A program made the translations under genes and the position numbers. From positions 1-6,262 of the forward strand of contig JAFDFH010000159.1 of assembly GCA_019309945.1 (NCBI GenBank): a DNA stretch of 6,262 nt, written 5' to 3'. The stretch is from Deltaproteobacteria bacterium (GTDB lineage: Bacteria > Desulfobacterota > Desulfobacteria > Desulfobacterales > JAFDFH01). This document shows, piece after piece, positions 1 through 6,213 of the stretch (position 1 is its first letter; each line of letters opens with the position of its first letter). The notes beneath the pieces were generated by a model. It was not told the origin of the DNA. It ran no database searches and worked only from the letters and a program-made list of their open reading frames with translations.

Positions 1-5
1 TCCTT

Positions 6-1232
6 TTATAGAAAAATTTCGAGTATTTTGAATATCACCATACTGGTTACGGCAGCGGCCGGTACAGTTAACACCCAGTAAAGGACGATCCGAAACACGA
101 TATTAAAGTTGACCGCCTCGATACCGCGGGCAAGGCCCACCCCCATGACACCCCCGACCGCAGCATGGGTTGTGGAAACCGGAAGCCCCATTTTGGATGC
201 AAGCAGCACGGTCGTTGCGGCAGCAAAATCAACTGAAAATCCACGGGTATTGGTCAACGTTGTGATTTTTTTCCCTATCGTTTCCATGACCCGATGACCT
301 GCCATGGAGATACCACAGGCGATACCGACACCGCCGAACAAAAGGAGGAAAACAGGCACAGGCACTTTTGCACCAACGCTGCCGGTTTTGACGAGGAAAT
401 AAATAACCGCGAGGGGACCGATGGCATTTGCCACATCATTGGCACCCTGGGCCAGGGCAACGTAACAGGATGTGCCGATCTGGATGCGCCTGAAGATCTC
501 TTCCGTTCCATTGATGCCGTTCTTTTTGATAAAACGGCTTAATATTTTCTTACAGATGATTCCTATCAGTGCTGCCATAAGCAGTGCGATAACCAAAGCA
601 TTCGGAGTTTCGATGGACAACTTTTGTCCCAGAGGCGTTTTAAACAGAAAGGACAATACAACGATGAAGCAGGTCAGCCCAATAAAGAAGGGTGATAATT
701 TCAATGCCTTTGAAAAGGAATCCCTTTTGGATATTATTAATTTTGTGATCACTTTAAACATGATAAAACCGATAATCAAACTGAAAACCGGAGAGATGAT
801 CCAGCTCATTATCACGGCGGTGAGTTTGCCCCATTTGATGACTGAAAATCCGCCTGCCATGATACCATAACCGATCATGGCACCCACAATCGAGTGGGTG
901 GTGGATACGGGCAGGGACTTCCAGGTGGCAAAGCTGACCCACAGGGCTGCGGCCAGAAGTGCTGAAAAGGCGCCAATGAGCGCCAAATGCGGATCTTGTA
1001 AAACTTCCGTTGAGACAATCCCCTTGCGGATCGTATCGGTCACATGGGACCCGATAAACGCCGCGCCGACAACATTTAAAATTCCAGCGATAAATACTGC
1101 CTGGCGAAGCGTGATGGCCTTGGCACCCACTGCGGATGCCATGGAATTGGCCACATCATTGGCGCCGATGTTCCAGGCCATGTAAAAACCTAAGACATAA
1201 CCGACACATAGAATATAAAATTCTTGACCCAT
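6..1232 (-). CDS. PiT-family inorganic phosphate transporter
   Basis: This is a 408-residue integral inner-membrane permease of the PiT family, which moves metal-phosphate across the membrane using a cation gradient. The family's internal duplication is plain. GANDVAN occurs near the N terminus (residues 23-29) and again at 263-269 (GANDVANAIGPL). Each is followed by a PVSTTH motif, at 109-114 and 351-356. Between the halves is a basic, less conserved stretch around 160-260, the usual cytoplasmic loop region. The length is normal and both ends are present, with TAA at 6-8. The ATG at 1230-1232 puts the first helix directly after MGQEFYI, as expected, but no strong Shine-Dalgarno precedes it (only a weak AAAG). 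PiT genes are often paired with a PhoU-like DUF47 gene; none is visible, though one could lie beyond position 1. Family assignment is secure. Phosphate rather than sulfate as substrate is inferred from the family. Confidence 0.95.
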   Translation of the reverse strand: MGQEFYILCVGYVLGFYMAWNIGANDVANSMASAVGAKAITLRQAVFIAGILNVVGAAFIGSHVTDTIRKGIVSTEVLQDPHLALIGAFSALLAAALWVSFATWKSLPVSTTHSIVGAMIGYGIMAGGFSVIKWGKLTAVIMSWIISPVFSLIIGFIMFKVITKLIISKRDSFSKALKLSPFFIGLTCFIVVLSFLFKTPLGQKLSIETPNALVIALLMAALIGIICKKILSRFIKKNGINGTEEIFRRIQIGTSCYVALAQGANDVANAIGPLAVIYFLVKTGSVGAKVPVPVFLLLFGGVGIACGISMAGHRVMETIGKKITTLTNTRGFSVDFAAATTVLLASKMGLPVSTTHAAVGGVMGVGLARGIEAVNFNIVFRIVLYWVLTVPAAAVTSMVIFKILEIFL

Positions 1233-1445
1233 ACTTTGCTAGTTTTAGAAAAGACGTATGACAGCTTAGTAAAAAGGAGGTTTTAAGTTGCATGCGATCG
1301 AAACGGGATACTTGATACCACATTATGTCCCGTAAAAAAATGAAAATAATATATTGTTGCGCAAGTTTTAAAAACCTGTCAGTTGTGAATACTGCATTTT
1401 GGCCGACAACTAAAATATACAGTTGAAGAGACGCTGAGTCTATAC
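1233..1445. other. Gene-free leader region upstream of the phosphate transporter
   Basis: I see no credible gene here. On the minus strand it is the upstream region of the PiT gene, but I could not find a convincing -35/-10 pair. On the plus strand a near-perfect Shine-Dalgarno (AAGGAGGT, 1274-1281) stands without a real gene behind it. The only following frames are a 15-codon one from TTG at 1288 (stop 1333-1335) and a 7-codon one from ATG at 1292. ACGGGA (1303-1308) and TCCCGT (1328-1333) can pair. A CTGTCAT (minus strand, 1258-1264) resembles half of a Pho box. Confidence 0.6.
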
Positions 1446-1587
1446 GAGCCAATTTCAAAACGTCCCATTTTGCCCAATCTCTGCGTCCGGCTCAAATTTT
1501 AATCCTCGAAATACTAAATGTATTCCTGTGGTTAAAATGTTTGCCGTTCTTGACCTTGAACAAACTGAAACGTTTTGAAACTGGCTC
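1446..1587. repeat. Palindrome-ended dispersed repeat, copy 1 (MITE-like)
   Basis: The 142-nt unit starts with GAGCCAATTTCAAAACG (1446-1462) and ends with CGTTTTGAAACTGGCTC (1571-1587). These arms are inverted repeats of 17 nt with one mismatch. TATAC lies directly outside both ends (1441-1445 and 1588-1592), as a 5-nt target duplication would; the direct identity can be stretched to the 8-nt CTATACGA if the element ends are drawn differently. The interior shares long near-identical blocks with 5313-5464: a 45-nt block with one mismatch and a 39-nt identical block at the right end. It also contains an AATAC/GTATT mini-hairpin. No transposase is encoded, so it would be a non-autonomous element. 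It lies just upstream of the DMT transporter, and its right arm reads into that gene's frame. Confidence 0.8.
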
Positions 1588-1633
1588 TATACGACGAAAA
1601 AACTCGATTTTATATTTCGGATTAAATGGGTTT

Positions 1634-2527
1634 ATGGCTCCGATATCTATCATTCTCGTCATTTTATCCGCCGCAATTCATGTTGGCTGGAACTTTTTAA
1701 CAAAATCCAGCGACAATCCCAAGGTATTCTCCCTCCTGAAAGGCGCCACTTTAATGCCGCTTAGCCTTGTTGCCTTAATGATCATCCCTGTAAGATCCGT
1801 GTCATATGAAATCTGGGCATACATTTTTTTTTCAGGGATTATCCATGCTGTTTATATTTTGGCCCTCAGTTCAGCTTATGAAGTGGGCGATATGTCTTAT
1901 GTGTATCCGATTGCTCGTTCCGCGCCTGCCTTTGTACCCATCGCCGCATTTTTGACGCTCGGGGAAACGATATCGATCAGGGGGTCCCTGGGGATTGCCA
2001 TCGTCGTGACCGGCGTGTTCTTCCTGCAGGTTAGAGGGCAATTTCTTTCCGAACCCCGAAAGCTGATGTTTTCCCTCAAACAAAAAGACAGTATATGGGC
2101 TTTCGTAACGCTGGGGGCGGTTGTTACTTACACGATCATCGACAAGGCCGCGATGGTTGCAATGAGCCGTATCACGGAAATTAAGAACGGATTCCATGCT
2201 CCCGTGTTTTTTATTCTTCAATATACAGTCTGTTATCTGCTTTTTGGATTATATCTCGGATTTCGCCATGAATTAAAAATCAGGCCCGTATTGCGGAAGG
2301 AATGGCCCTTGGCACTGATAGCGGCTATTGGTACCATGATATCTTATAGTTTAATTCTGCATGTAATGCAGACCGAAAACGTGAGCTATATTGTCACTCT
2401 GCGTCAATCGAGTGTACTATTGGCGGTTTTAACCGGATGGAAGGCGCTGAAAGAGCCCTACGGCAAATACAGACTCCTCGTGGCATTTTGTATGCTCTTT
2501 GGATTTTTTCTGGTTGCCACATGCTAG
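1634..2527 (+). CDS. EamA/DMT-superfamily transporter
   Basis: This inner-membrane permease of the drug/metabolite transporter superfamily has 297 residues from the chosen start, the usual length for two EamA repeats of about five helices each. Hydrophobic segments run throughout. The end of the first repeat shows the typical YPIARSAPAFVPIAAF segment followed by a GE pair. The second repeat ends with SYIVTLRQSSVLLAVL, then KEP and a final helix. The substrate cannot be read from sequence; the family exports amino acids, metabolites or drugs. The frame stays open upstream to a TTG at 1541, but that start lies inside the dispersed repeat and adds a charged tail (LNKLKRFETGSIRRK) before the first helix. 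I therefore chose ATG 1634, which begins MAPISIILVILSAA. Neither start has a good Shine-Dalgarno sequence. The gene ends 14 nt from the convergent small gene and has no same-strand partner. Confidence 0.85.
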   Translation: MAPISIILVILSAAIHVGWNFLTKSSDNPKVFSLLKGATLMPLSLVALMIIPVRSVSYEIWAYIFFSGIIHAVYILALSSAYEVGDMSYVYPIARSAPAFVPIAAFLTLGETISIRGSLGIAIVVTGVFFLQVRGQFLSEPRKLMFSLKQKDSIWAFVTLGAVVTYTIIDKAAMVAMSRITEIKNGFHAPVFFILQYTVCYLLFGLYLGFRHELKIRPVLRKEWPLALIAAIGTMISYSLILHVMQTENVSYIVTLRQSSVLLAVLTGWKALKEPYGKYRLLVAFCMLFGFFLVATC

Positions 2528-2541
2528 CTGGAAATGGTCGG

Positions 2542-2763
2542 CTAATCGTGTTGAGGCCATGGCTCGGCCTGGCGGTTTTCAACAAAATAGCAGAAACGAT
2601 TCCATTCAAATTCTTTTAGCGAGATGGGGCAGCGCAGTTTGACTTTGCGATCCGTAATTCCGATGACTTCCCAGTCACCATTACGGGGGCCGCCTTCAAT
2701 GCGGATTTTTTGCCCAACTTCAAATGCGTACGGCTTGAATATCTCGACGTTAAATTTTTCCAT
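2542..2763 (-). CDS. Small SH3/KOW-like hypothetical protein
   Basis: This is a 73-residue soluble protein that I do not recognise as a named family. The start is set by an AGGAGGG Shine-Dalgarno (2770-2776) six bases before ATG 2763; a longer in-frame start at 2802 would bury that site. The core alternates hydrophobic and polar residues as in a small beta-barrel: VGQKIRIEGG (17-25), a GDWEVIGI strand (29-36), then VKLRCPI and EFEWNRFCYFVE. The glycine-rich turn and the W/V pattern recall SH3 or KOW folds, which often bind RNA or protein, but that is fold-level inference only. The tail (ENRQAEPWPQHD) is polar. It lies 60 nt behind the acyl-CoA synthetase subunit on the same strand and is probably the last gene of that transcript. 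Confidence 0.72.
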   Translation of the reverse strand: MEKFNVEIFKPYAFEVGQKIRIEGGPRNGDWEVIGITDRKVKLRCPISLKEFEWNRFCYFVENRQAEPWPQHD

Positions 2764-2769
2764 TGAATT

Positions 2770-2776
2770 CCCTCCT
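2770..2776 (-). promoter_or_regulatory. Shine-Dalgarno site deciding the small-gene start
   Basis: AGGAGGG on the minus strand sits six bases upstream of ATG 2763. This is why the 73-residue start is preferred over the longer frame beginning at 2802. Confidence 0.8.
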
Positions 2777-2823
2777 GTCACGTGTGAACCCCACCGTACC
2801 AATCCATCGGAGCGGGGAATGCG

Positions 2824-3501
2824 CTATCTGTTGCGCTCCAATACGATTAAAGCATCCACAGCAACGGGTTTACCCTTGGCAAGAATTACCGGATTGATAT
2901 CCACCTCTTTGATCTCCTCGTGATCCAGGCCGATTTGCCCAACCCGAATGAGGATTTCACACAACTGATCCAGGTCGGCGGCTTCCATGCCACGAACGGC
3001 ACCCAGTATTTTATGTCCTTTGATCTCCTGCATCATCTCCAGGGCATCGCGTTTTTCTAGGGGGGCGACGCGAAATGAAATATCTTTCAAAATTTCGGTA
3101 AATATTCCTCCCAGACCGAACATAACGCATGGGCCGAATTGGGCGTCACGCGTGAGACCGATTACCAGTTCCCGCTGCCCTTTGACCATCTCCTGGACCA
3201 AAACGGTAGCCTCTATTCCGTTCATGCCTGCCTTTATTTTTTCAAATGCAATCCGGGCTTCATCATCATTTCGGATGTCCACCTGAATGAGGTCTTTTTC
3301 AGTCTTGTGGGCGATTTCGGATGCGCATCCTTTTAAAACAACCGGGTAACCGATGTCTTGAGTCGCCTTGACGAGACCTTCGACGCTATCAACCTCTATT
3401 TCTTTGGTTACCGGGATTTGATAGGATGCCAGAACTTTCTTGGATTCATACTCTGAGAGCATGTGACGTCCTTGTTCTAATGCTGTTTCTATTATCTTCA
3501 T
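2824..3501 (-). CDS. ADP-forming acetyl/acyl-CoA synthetase, beta subunit (ATP-grasp)
   Basis: This 225-residue cytoplasmic protein matches the stand-alone beta subunit of ADP-forming acyl-CoA synthetases. These enzymes turn acyl-CoA, ADP and phosphate into an acid, CoA and ATP through phosphohistidine intermediates. The opening LSEYESKKVLASYQIPV is the typical start of this ATP-grasp domain. GYPVVLKGCASEIAHKTE follows, with H65-K66 at the position of the conserved beta-subunit histidine. Then come LVQEMVKGQRELVIG (E111), FGLGGIFTEILKD (128-140), GHKILGAVRG (162-171) and VDINPVIL (200-207). The length fits a separate beta subunit; many bacteria instead have an alpha-beta fusion of about 700 residues. 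No alpha subunit (CoA-binding and ligase domains) is in the window, so alone it should not be a full enzyme. AGGAGG (3508-3513) six bases upstream fixes the start. Family assignment is secure; the acyl substrate is unknown. Confidence 0.9.
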   Translation of the reverse strand: MKIIETALEQGRHMLSEYESKKVLASYQIPVTKEIEVDSVEGLVKATQDIGYPVVLKGCASEIAHKTEKDLIQVDIRNDDEARIAFEKIKAGMNGIEATVLVQEMVKGQRELVIGLTRDAQFGPCVMFGLGGIFTEILKDISFRVAPLEKRDALEMMQEIKGHKILGAVRGMEAADLDQLCEILIRVGQIGLDHEEIKEVDINPVILAKGKPVAVDALIVLERNR

Positions 3502-3507
3502 CTTATT

Positions 3508-3531
3508 CCTCCTATTCCGGGCGAACCGGAA
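3508..3531 (-). promoter_or_regulatory. Shine-Dalgarno with a hairpin just upstream
   Basis: AGGAGG (3508-3513) lies six bases before ATG 3501. Immediately upstream, TTCCGG and CCGGAA (3526-3531 and 3515-3520 on the plus strand) form a perfect 6-bp stem with a 5-nt loop, ending one base from the Shine-Dalgarno. The T-rich run precedes rather than follows the stem in the reading direction, so this is not a terminator. It could be an intercistronic stem that protects or separates the messages. Confidence 0.5.
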
Positions 3532-3567
3532 CCAAAAAGGTGTTTTCTTCCATTACACACAAAATTA

Positions 3568-4887
3568 TTAAAGGCTTTTAAGCCAGTTGCAAAGTTTTTC
3601 AACGGCATTTAAAGGTTCGGCGCAATAGGCGTAAAGGAAATCATCATTGAGAGATTGTTCATCTGGAATTTGACTTGCGGCCTCGAGAGCTTTTTTACCG
3701 TCAAAGTTGACATAGGCTAAACGAGCGGTCATCTCTTCCGGGGCCCTGCCGAAATCTCTACCAGGAAGGATGGCGACCCCCGTTTCTTGCAGTAGGTGTT
3801 CACAAAATTCAGGGCTTGTCGTGATCCTGAGCTTTTCTCTATATTTTTTAAAATCTGGAAATAAATAAAATCCTCCCTGTGGCAAAGGAACTTCGACCCC
3901 TACATTTTTTAATAAGGAAACGAGCTTGCTTCCAATTGACCGCAAAATTCTCCTCGCTTGATAGAGATACCGATCGATATCTTCGCTCTCCTGAAACGCC
4001 TTCACGGCCGCATATTGTATTGGAGCGCTTGTTGACGTAAAGGTTTCACTGGCAACCGCCGCCATTGCATCCTGAAGCCATCTAAGACATGTTGGAAATA
4101 CGAATAATCCTAAACGCCAGCCACCTGCTCCGCACCATTTGCTGAGTCCACCGCTAAAAATGGTTCCCTCCGGATAGAGGGGGACAATGGAATGATGTTT
4201 GCCGGCATGATGCAGTTTGCCGTAAATTTCATCTGAAAGAACAATCACACGATATTTGTTTGCAATCTTAGCAATAGCTTTCAACTCGTCCTGGCTATAG
4301 GTTGTTCCTGTCGGGTTGGAGGGATAGTTTAAAACGAGAATGCGGGGGCGGGACGGATCAGATTTACAAAGTGTGTCTAACTGTTCAGGGGTCAATCGCC
4401 AACCATTTTCACGGTGAGTATGCAAAAACCTTACTTGACGGCCGATAATCTGAGCTTGTGGTGCATATGATACCCAGGCAGGTGTTGGTATCACGATGTC
4501 ACCATAATATACGAGCTGCAGGATAAACATCAGTTCTTTGGAACCTGGGCCAATAAGTACATCATTTGCGGTACAATCAATCCCGAATTCACGGATATGA
4601 TGTTCAGCAATAGCATGCCGAAGCTCCGGCAAACCTTTAACCGGAAGATAGGCTTTTTGAAAAGCGTTTTGCTTTAATTCATCAACAATGATATCAGGTA
4701 CAGGGAAGGGTGACTGCCCAAGGCCCATTTTATAGATTCTGAGTCCTTGCGTTCGGAGTTGATCAGATCGTTCATTAATCGCTACTGTCGCAGATGGAGA
4801 CAATCCTCTAACATTCAAATTTAACTGAATATCCGGTGCCAAATCGCATCCGATAGGATCCTTTGGGTTCTCGTTTTTAAAGCTCAT
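3568..4887 (-). CDS. PLP-dependent class I/II aminotransferase
   Basis: This is a complete 439-residue cytoplasmic aminotransferase of fold type I (aspartate-aminotransferase-like). It swaps an amino group between an amino acid and a 2-oxo acid using pyridoxal phosphate. Visible active-site features are GPGSKE (113-118), W138 in PTPAWVSY, NYPSNPTG (187-194), the cofactor-holding SDEIYG (218-223, D219 and Y222), the Schiff-base lysine K250 in SGGLSKW, GGWRLG (255-260, R258), and R389 in ARLAYVNFDG for the substrate carboxylate. The protein has about 25 extra residues before GLSPSATVAINE and a C-terminal extension after 405, making it longer than the usual 390-400. The ATG at 4887 has an AAGG seven bases upstream and a good promoter behind it. 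It is the first gene of a probable cluster with the acyl-CoA synthetase subunit 66 nt downstream. The amino-acid substrate cannot be told from sequence. Confidence 0.92.
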   Translation of the reverse strand: MSFKNENPKDPIGCDLAPDIQLNLNVRGLSPSATVAINERSDQLRTQGLRIYKMGLGQSPFPVPDIIVDELKQNAFQKAYLPVKGLPELRHAIAEHHIREFGIDCTANDVLIGPGSKELMFILQLVYYGDIVIPTPAWVSYAPQAQIIGRQVRFLHTHRENGWRLTPEQLDTLCKSDPSRPRILVLNYPSNPTGTTYSQDELKAIAKIANKYRVIVLSDEIYGKLHHAGKHHSIVPLYPEGTIFSGGLSKWCGAGGWRLGLFVFPTCLRWLQDAMAAVASETFTSTSAPIQYAAVKAFQESEDIDRYLYQARRILRSIGSKLVSLLKNVGVEVPLPQGGFYLFPDFKKYREKLRITTSPEFCEHLLQETGVAILPGRDFGRAPEEMTARLAYVNFDGKKALEAASQIPDEQSLNDDFLYAYCAEPLNAVEKLCNWLKSL

Positions 4888-4929
4888 ACGTTTACCTTAA
4901 ATTGCCTTTAATATTTTTACAGATTGGGG

Positions 4930-4958
4930 AATATACCTGCAATTTTAGGGCATTTCAA
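4930..4958 (-). promoter_or_regulatory. Sigma70-type promoter for the aminotransferase cluster
   Basis: On the minus strand, TTGAAA (4953-4958) and TATATT (4930-4935) are separated by 17 bases. Each matches the consensus at five of six positions. A start near 4923 would give a leader of roughly 36 nt to ATG 4887. Position, spacing and orientation all agree, but AT-rich DNA makes chance matches common. Confidence 0.6.
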
Positions 4959-5065
4959 TAACATAATTTAAATGTAGATTTCAAATAATACGATATTCAA
5001 GCTGTGTTTTGTTTACATCACTCTCATTGGTCAACCGGCCTTGCTCCTACAGGTTTGATCAACTA

Positions 5066-5093
5066 TTGACAAAAGGTCCTAAATTTTAATAAT
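5066..5093 (+). promoter_or_regulatory. Possible plus-strand sigma70-type promoter
   Basis: TTGACA (5066-5071, a perfect -35) is followed after 16 bases by AATAAT (5088-5093, five of six). The next plus-strand gene, the DUF2231-cytochrome at 5506, is about 410 nt away with the dispersed repeat in between. If real, this promoter would give a long leader that includes the repeat. TTGATCAA, a perfect palindrome, lies at 5055-5062 just upstream. Confidence 0.35.
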
Positions 5094-5272
5094 TGTAATC
5101 AGCATTCACCCCCAAAAGAGCATCTAAAACTTCATTACCCTCATACAGTGATCAAATCATAATGTCCGTTAATATCTACCGATGCCCAGTATGAGGATAC
5201 TTGCATTCCGGTGAAATGAATTTCTATTTTTCTGTCGCGTAGATAAAATGAAATGTCTTTAACAAATGGCTT
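5086..5272 (-). pseudogene. Frameshifted remnant of an unidentified gene
   Basis: Two adjacent minus-strand open frames read as consecutive protein-like pieces. The first (5272 to 5144, 43 codons) contains ISFYLRDRKIEIHF and SYWASVDINGHYDLITV, then hits TGA at 5141-5143. One frame over, YEGNEVLDALLGVNADYNY follows from 5145 to a TAA at 5086-5088. Joining them needs a single frameshift near 5145. No start codon or Shine-Dalgarno is present, and the frame is closed upstream by TGA at 5273-5275, about 40 bases from the dispersed repeat. I do not recognise the family. Composition is more protein-like than the other frames here, but at this length chance cannot be excluded. It may be the 3' end of a gene whose front was lost. 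Confidence 0.38.
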
Positions 5273-5312
5273 TCAGACGTGTGGAAGTTTTCAAAAGGTT
5301 TGGTTAGACTGT

Positions 5313-5464
5313 GAAACCTTTGCAAAACACCCCTTTTTGCTCAACTTCTGCGTCAGGCTCAAATTTTAATCCTCGAAATACTCAATGTATTCCTGTGGTT
5401 AATCCACATCAGGCGGATCGCCTTCCTTGACCTTGAACAAACTGAAACGTTTTGAAACTGGCTC
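5313..5464. repeat. Palindrome-ended dispersed repeat, copy 2
   Basis: This second copy of the element at 1446-1587 is about 152 nt long. The right arm CGTTTTGAAACTGGCTC (5448-5464) is identical to copy 1 and belongs to a 39-nt identical block. The left end (GAAACCTTTGCAAAAC, from 5313) has diverged and no longer pairs well. The middle carries about 10 more bases than copy 1, including the short hairpins GGCG/CGCC (around 5412-5422) and AATAC/GTATT, so the centre varies while the flanks are conserved. No clear target duplication flanks it; GGTTA occurs at 5302-5306 and 5466-5470 but does not abut the left end as drawn. It lies 41 bases upstream of the cytochrome gene. Confidence 0.75.
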
Positions 5465-5505
5465 AGGTTATTAGAATTAAGCAATGATGCTAAAAAGGCA
5501 ATTCC

Positions 5506-6213
5506 ATGATAAAATCCATTTATCAAATAATGGTGAGTATAGGGTACACCCATCCATTGCATCCAGCACTGACCCACATACCCGTGGGTCTGGTAATCGG
5601 TGCTTGGTTGTTTTACCTGTGCGCCCTACTTTTTAAAAAAGAAACATGGGGTCGGACGGCTCATCATTGCGGTGCCCTGGCCCTGATTGGTACAATACCC
5701 ACAATTATTGCCGGAATTTTGGATTGGCAACAATTTTATGCCGGTGTAATGCTGACGCCAATCAAAATAAAGCTGTGTTTGGCTTTTTTGTTAATCATTT
5801 TACTTATTATCTTTGTACTGAGCCGTTCACGTTCAACTCTTTTTTCGTTTCTAAGCCTTACTTGTGCTTTAATAACTGTTGTGTTTATTGGTTATTTTGG
5901 CGGCGAACTGGTTTATGGCCCCAAAAACGCCGAAATTTCCACTCAAAAGGAAGTAACTCCTTTAGTCGCCCAAGGGGCCACCATATTCAGCCAAAATTGT
6001 TCCGGCTGTCACTACAACGATAGTAACGAAACCAAATTTGGGCCGGGTTTAAAGGGAATTGGCAAGTGGGAAAAACTACAGGTAAGCGGATGGCCGGCGA
6101 CTGAAGATAATATTCGAAAACAGATTATATCACCTTATAATCAGATGCCACCATTCGATCAATTAAAAAAAGAAGAACTTGATGCAATCATCGCCTACCT
6201 TAAAACACTCTGA
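5506..6213 (+). CDS. DUF2231-type membrane domain fused to cytochrome c
   Basis: This 235-residue protein has two parts. Residues 1-138 form four predicted membrane helices (about 24-43, 54-75, 86-105 and 113-135). They start with HPLHPALTHIPVG (16-28), the histidine-proline motif typical of DUF2231 membrane domains; H16, H19, H24, H53 and H54 could bind metal or haem b, which is inference. Residues about 150-235 are a small class I cytochrome c domain with the haem-attachment motif CSGCH (165-169), GPGLKGIG (179-186) and a likely axial methionine M214 in NQMPPF, ending in a helix with IIAYLKTL. Haem attachment requires the C-terminal domain to be periplasmic, so with four helices the N terminus should also be outside. 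A membrane-anchored electron carrier is the likely role; the partner is unknown. ATG 5506 has a modest AAAAGG site seven bases upstream. No neighbouring oxidase or dehydrogenase is present. Confidence 0.88.
   Translation: MIKSIYQIMVSIGYTHPLHPALTHIPVGLVIGAWLFYLCALLFKKETWGRTAHHCGALALIGTIPTIIAGILDWQQFYAGVMLTPIKIKLCLAFLLIILLIIFVLSRSRSTLFSFLSLTCALITVVFIGYFGGELVYGPKNAEISTQKEVTPLVAQGATIFSQNCSGCHYNDSNETKFGPGLKGIGKWEKLQVSGWPATEDNIRKQIISPYNQMPPFDQLKKEELDAIIAYLKTL

Noticed and set aside
1156..1458. 100-codon minus-strand open frame overlapping the phosphate transporter start
   Set aside because: Its 3' part runs through the transporter in another frame and its front crosses the leader and the repeat edge. 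Composition and the lack of a ribosome site suggest chance.
1446..1587. CRISPR-type repeat
   Set aside because: Only two distant copies exist, with no regular spacer array and no cas genes. The inverted ends and flanking TATAC fit a mobile element better.
2554..2585. Possible terminator: AGGCC/GGCCT stem after the DMT transporter
   Set aside because: The 5-bp stem with a 7-nt loop is followed by GGCGG and only four T, and it lies inside the coding part of the convergent small gene.
5452..5477. Outward promoter at the right end of repeat copy 2 (TTGAAA and TAGAAT)
   Set aside because: Both boxes are decent but the spacer is only 14 bases, too short for a normal sigma70 promoter.
5359..5577. 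72-codon minus-strand open frame
   Set aside because: It lies mostly within repeat copy 2 and overlaps the start of the cytochrome gene on the other strand. No ribosome site and no family resemblance.
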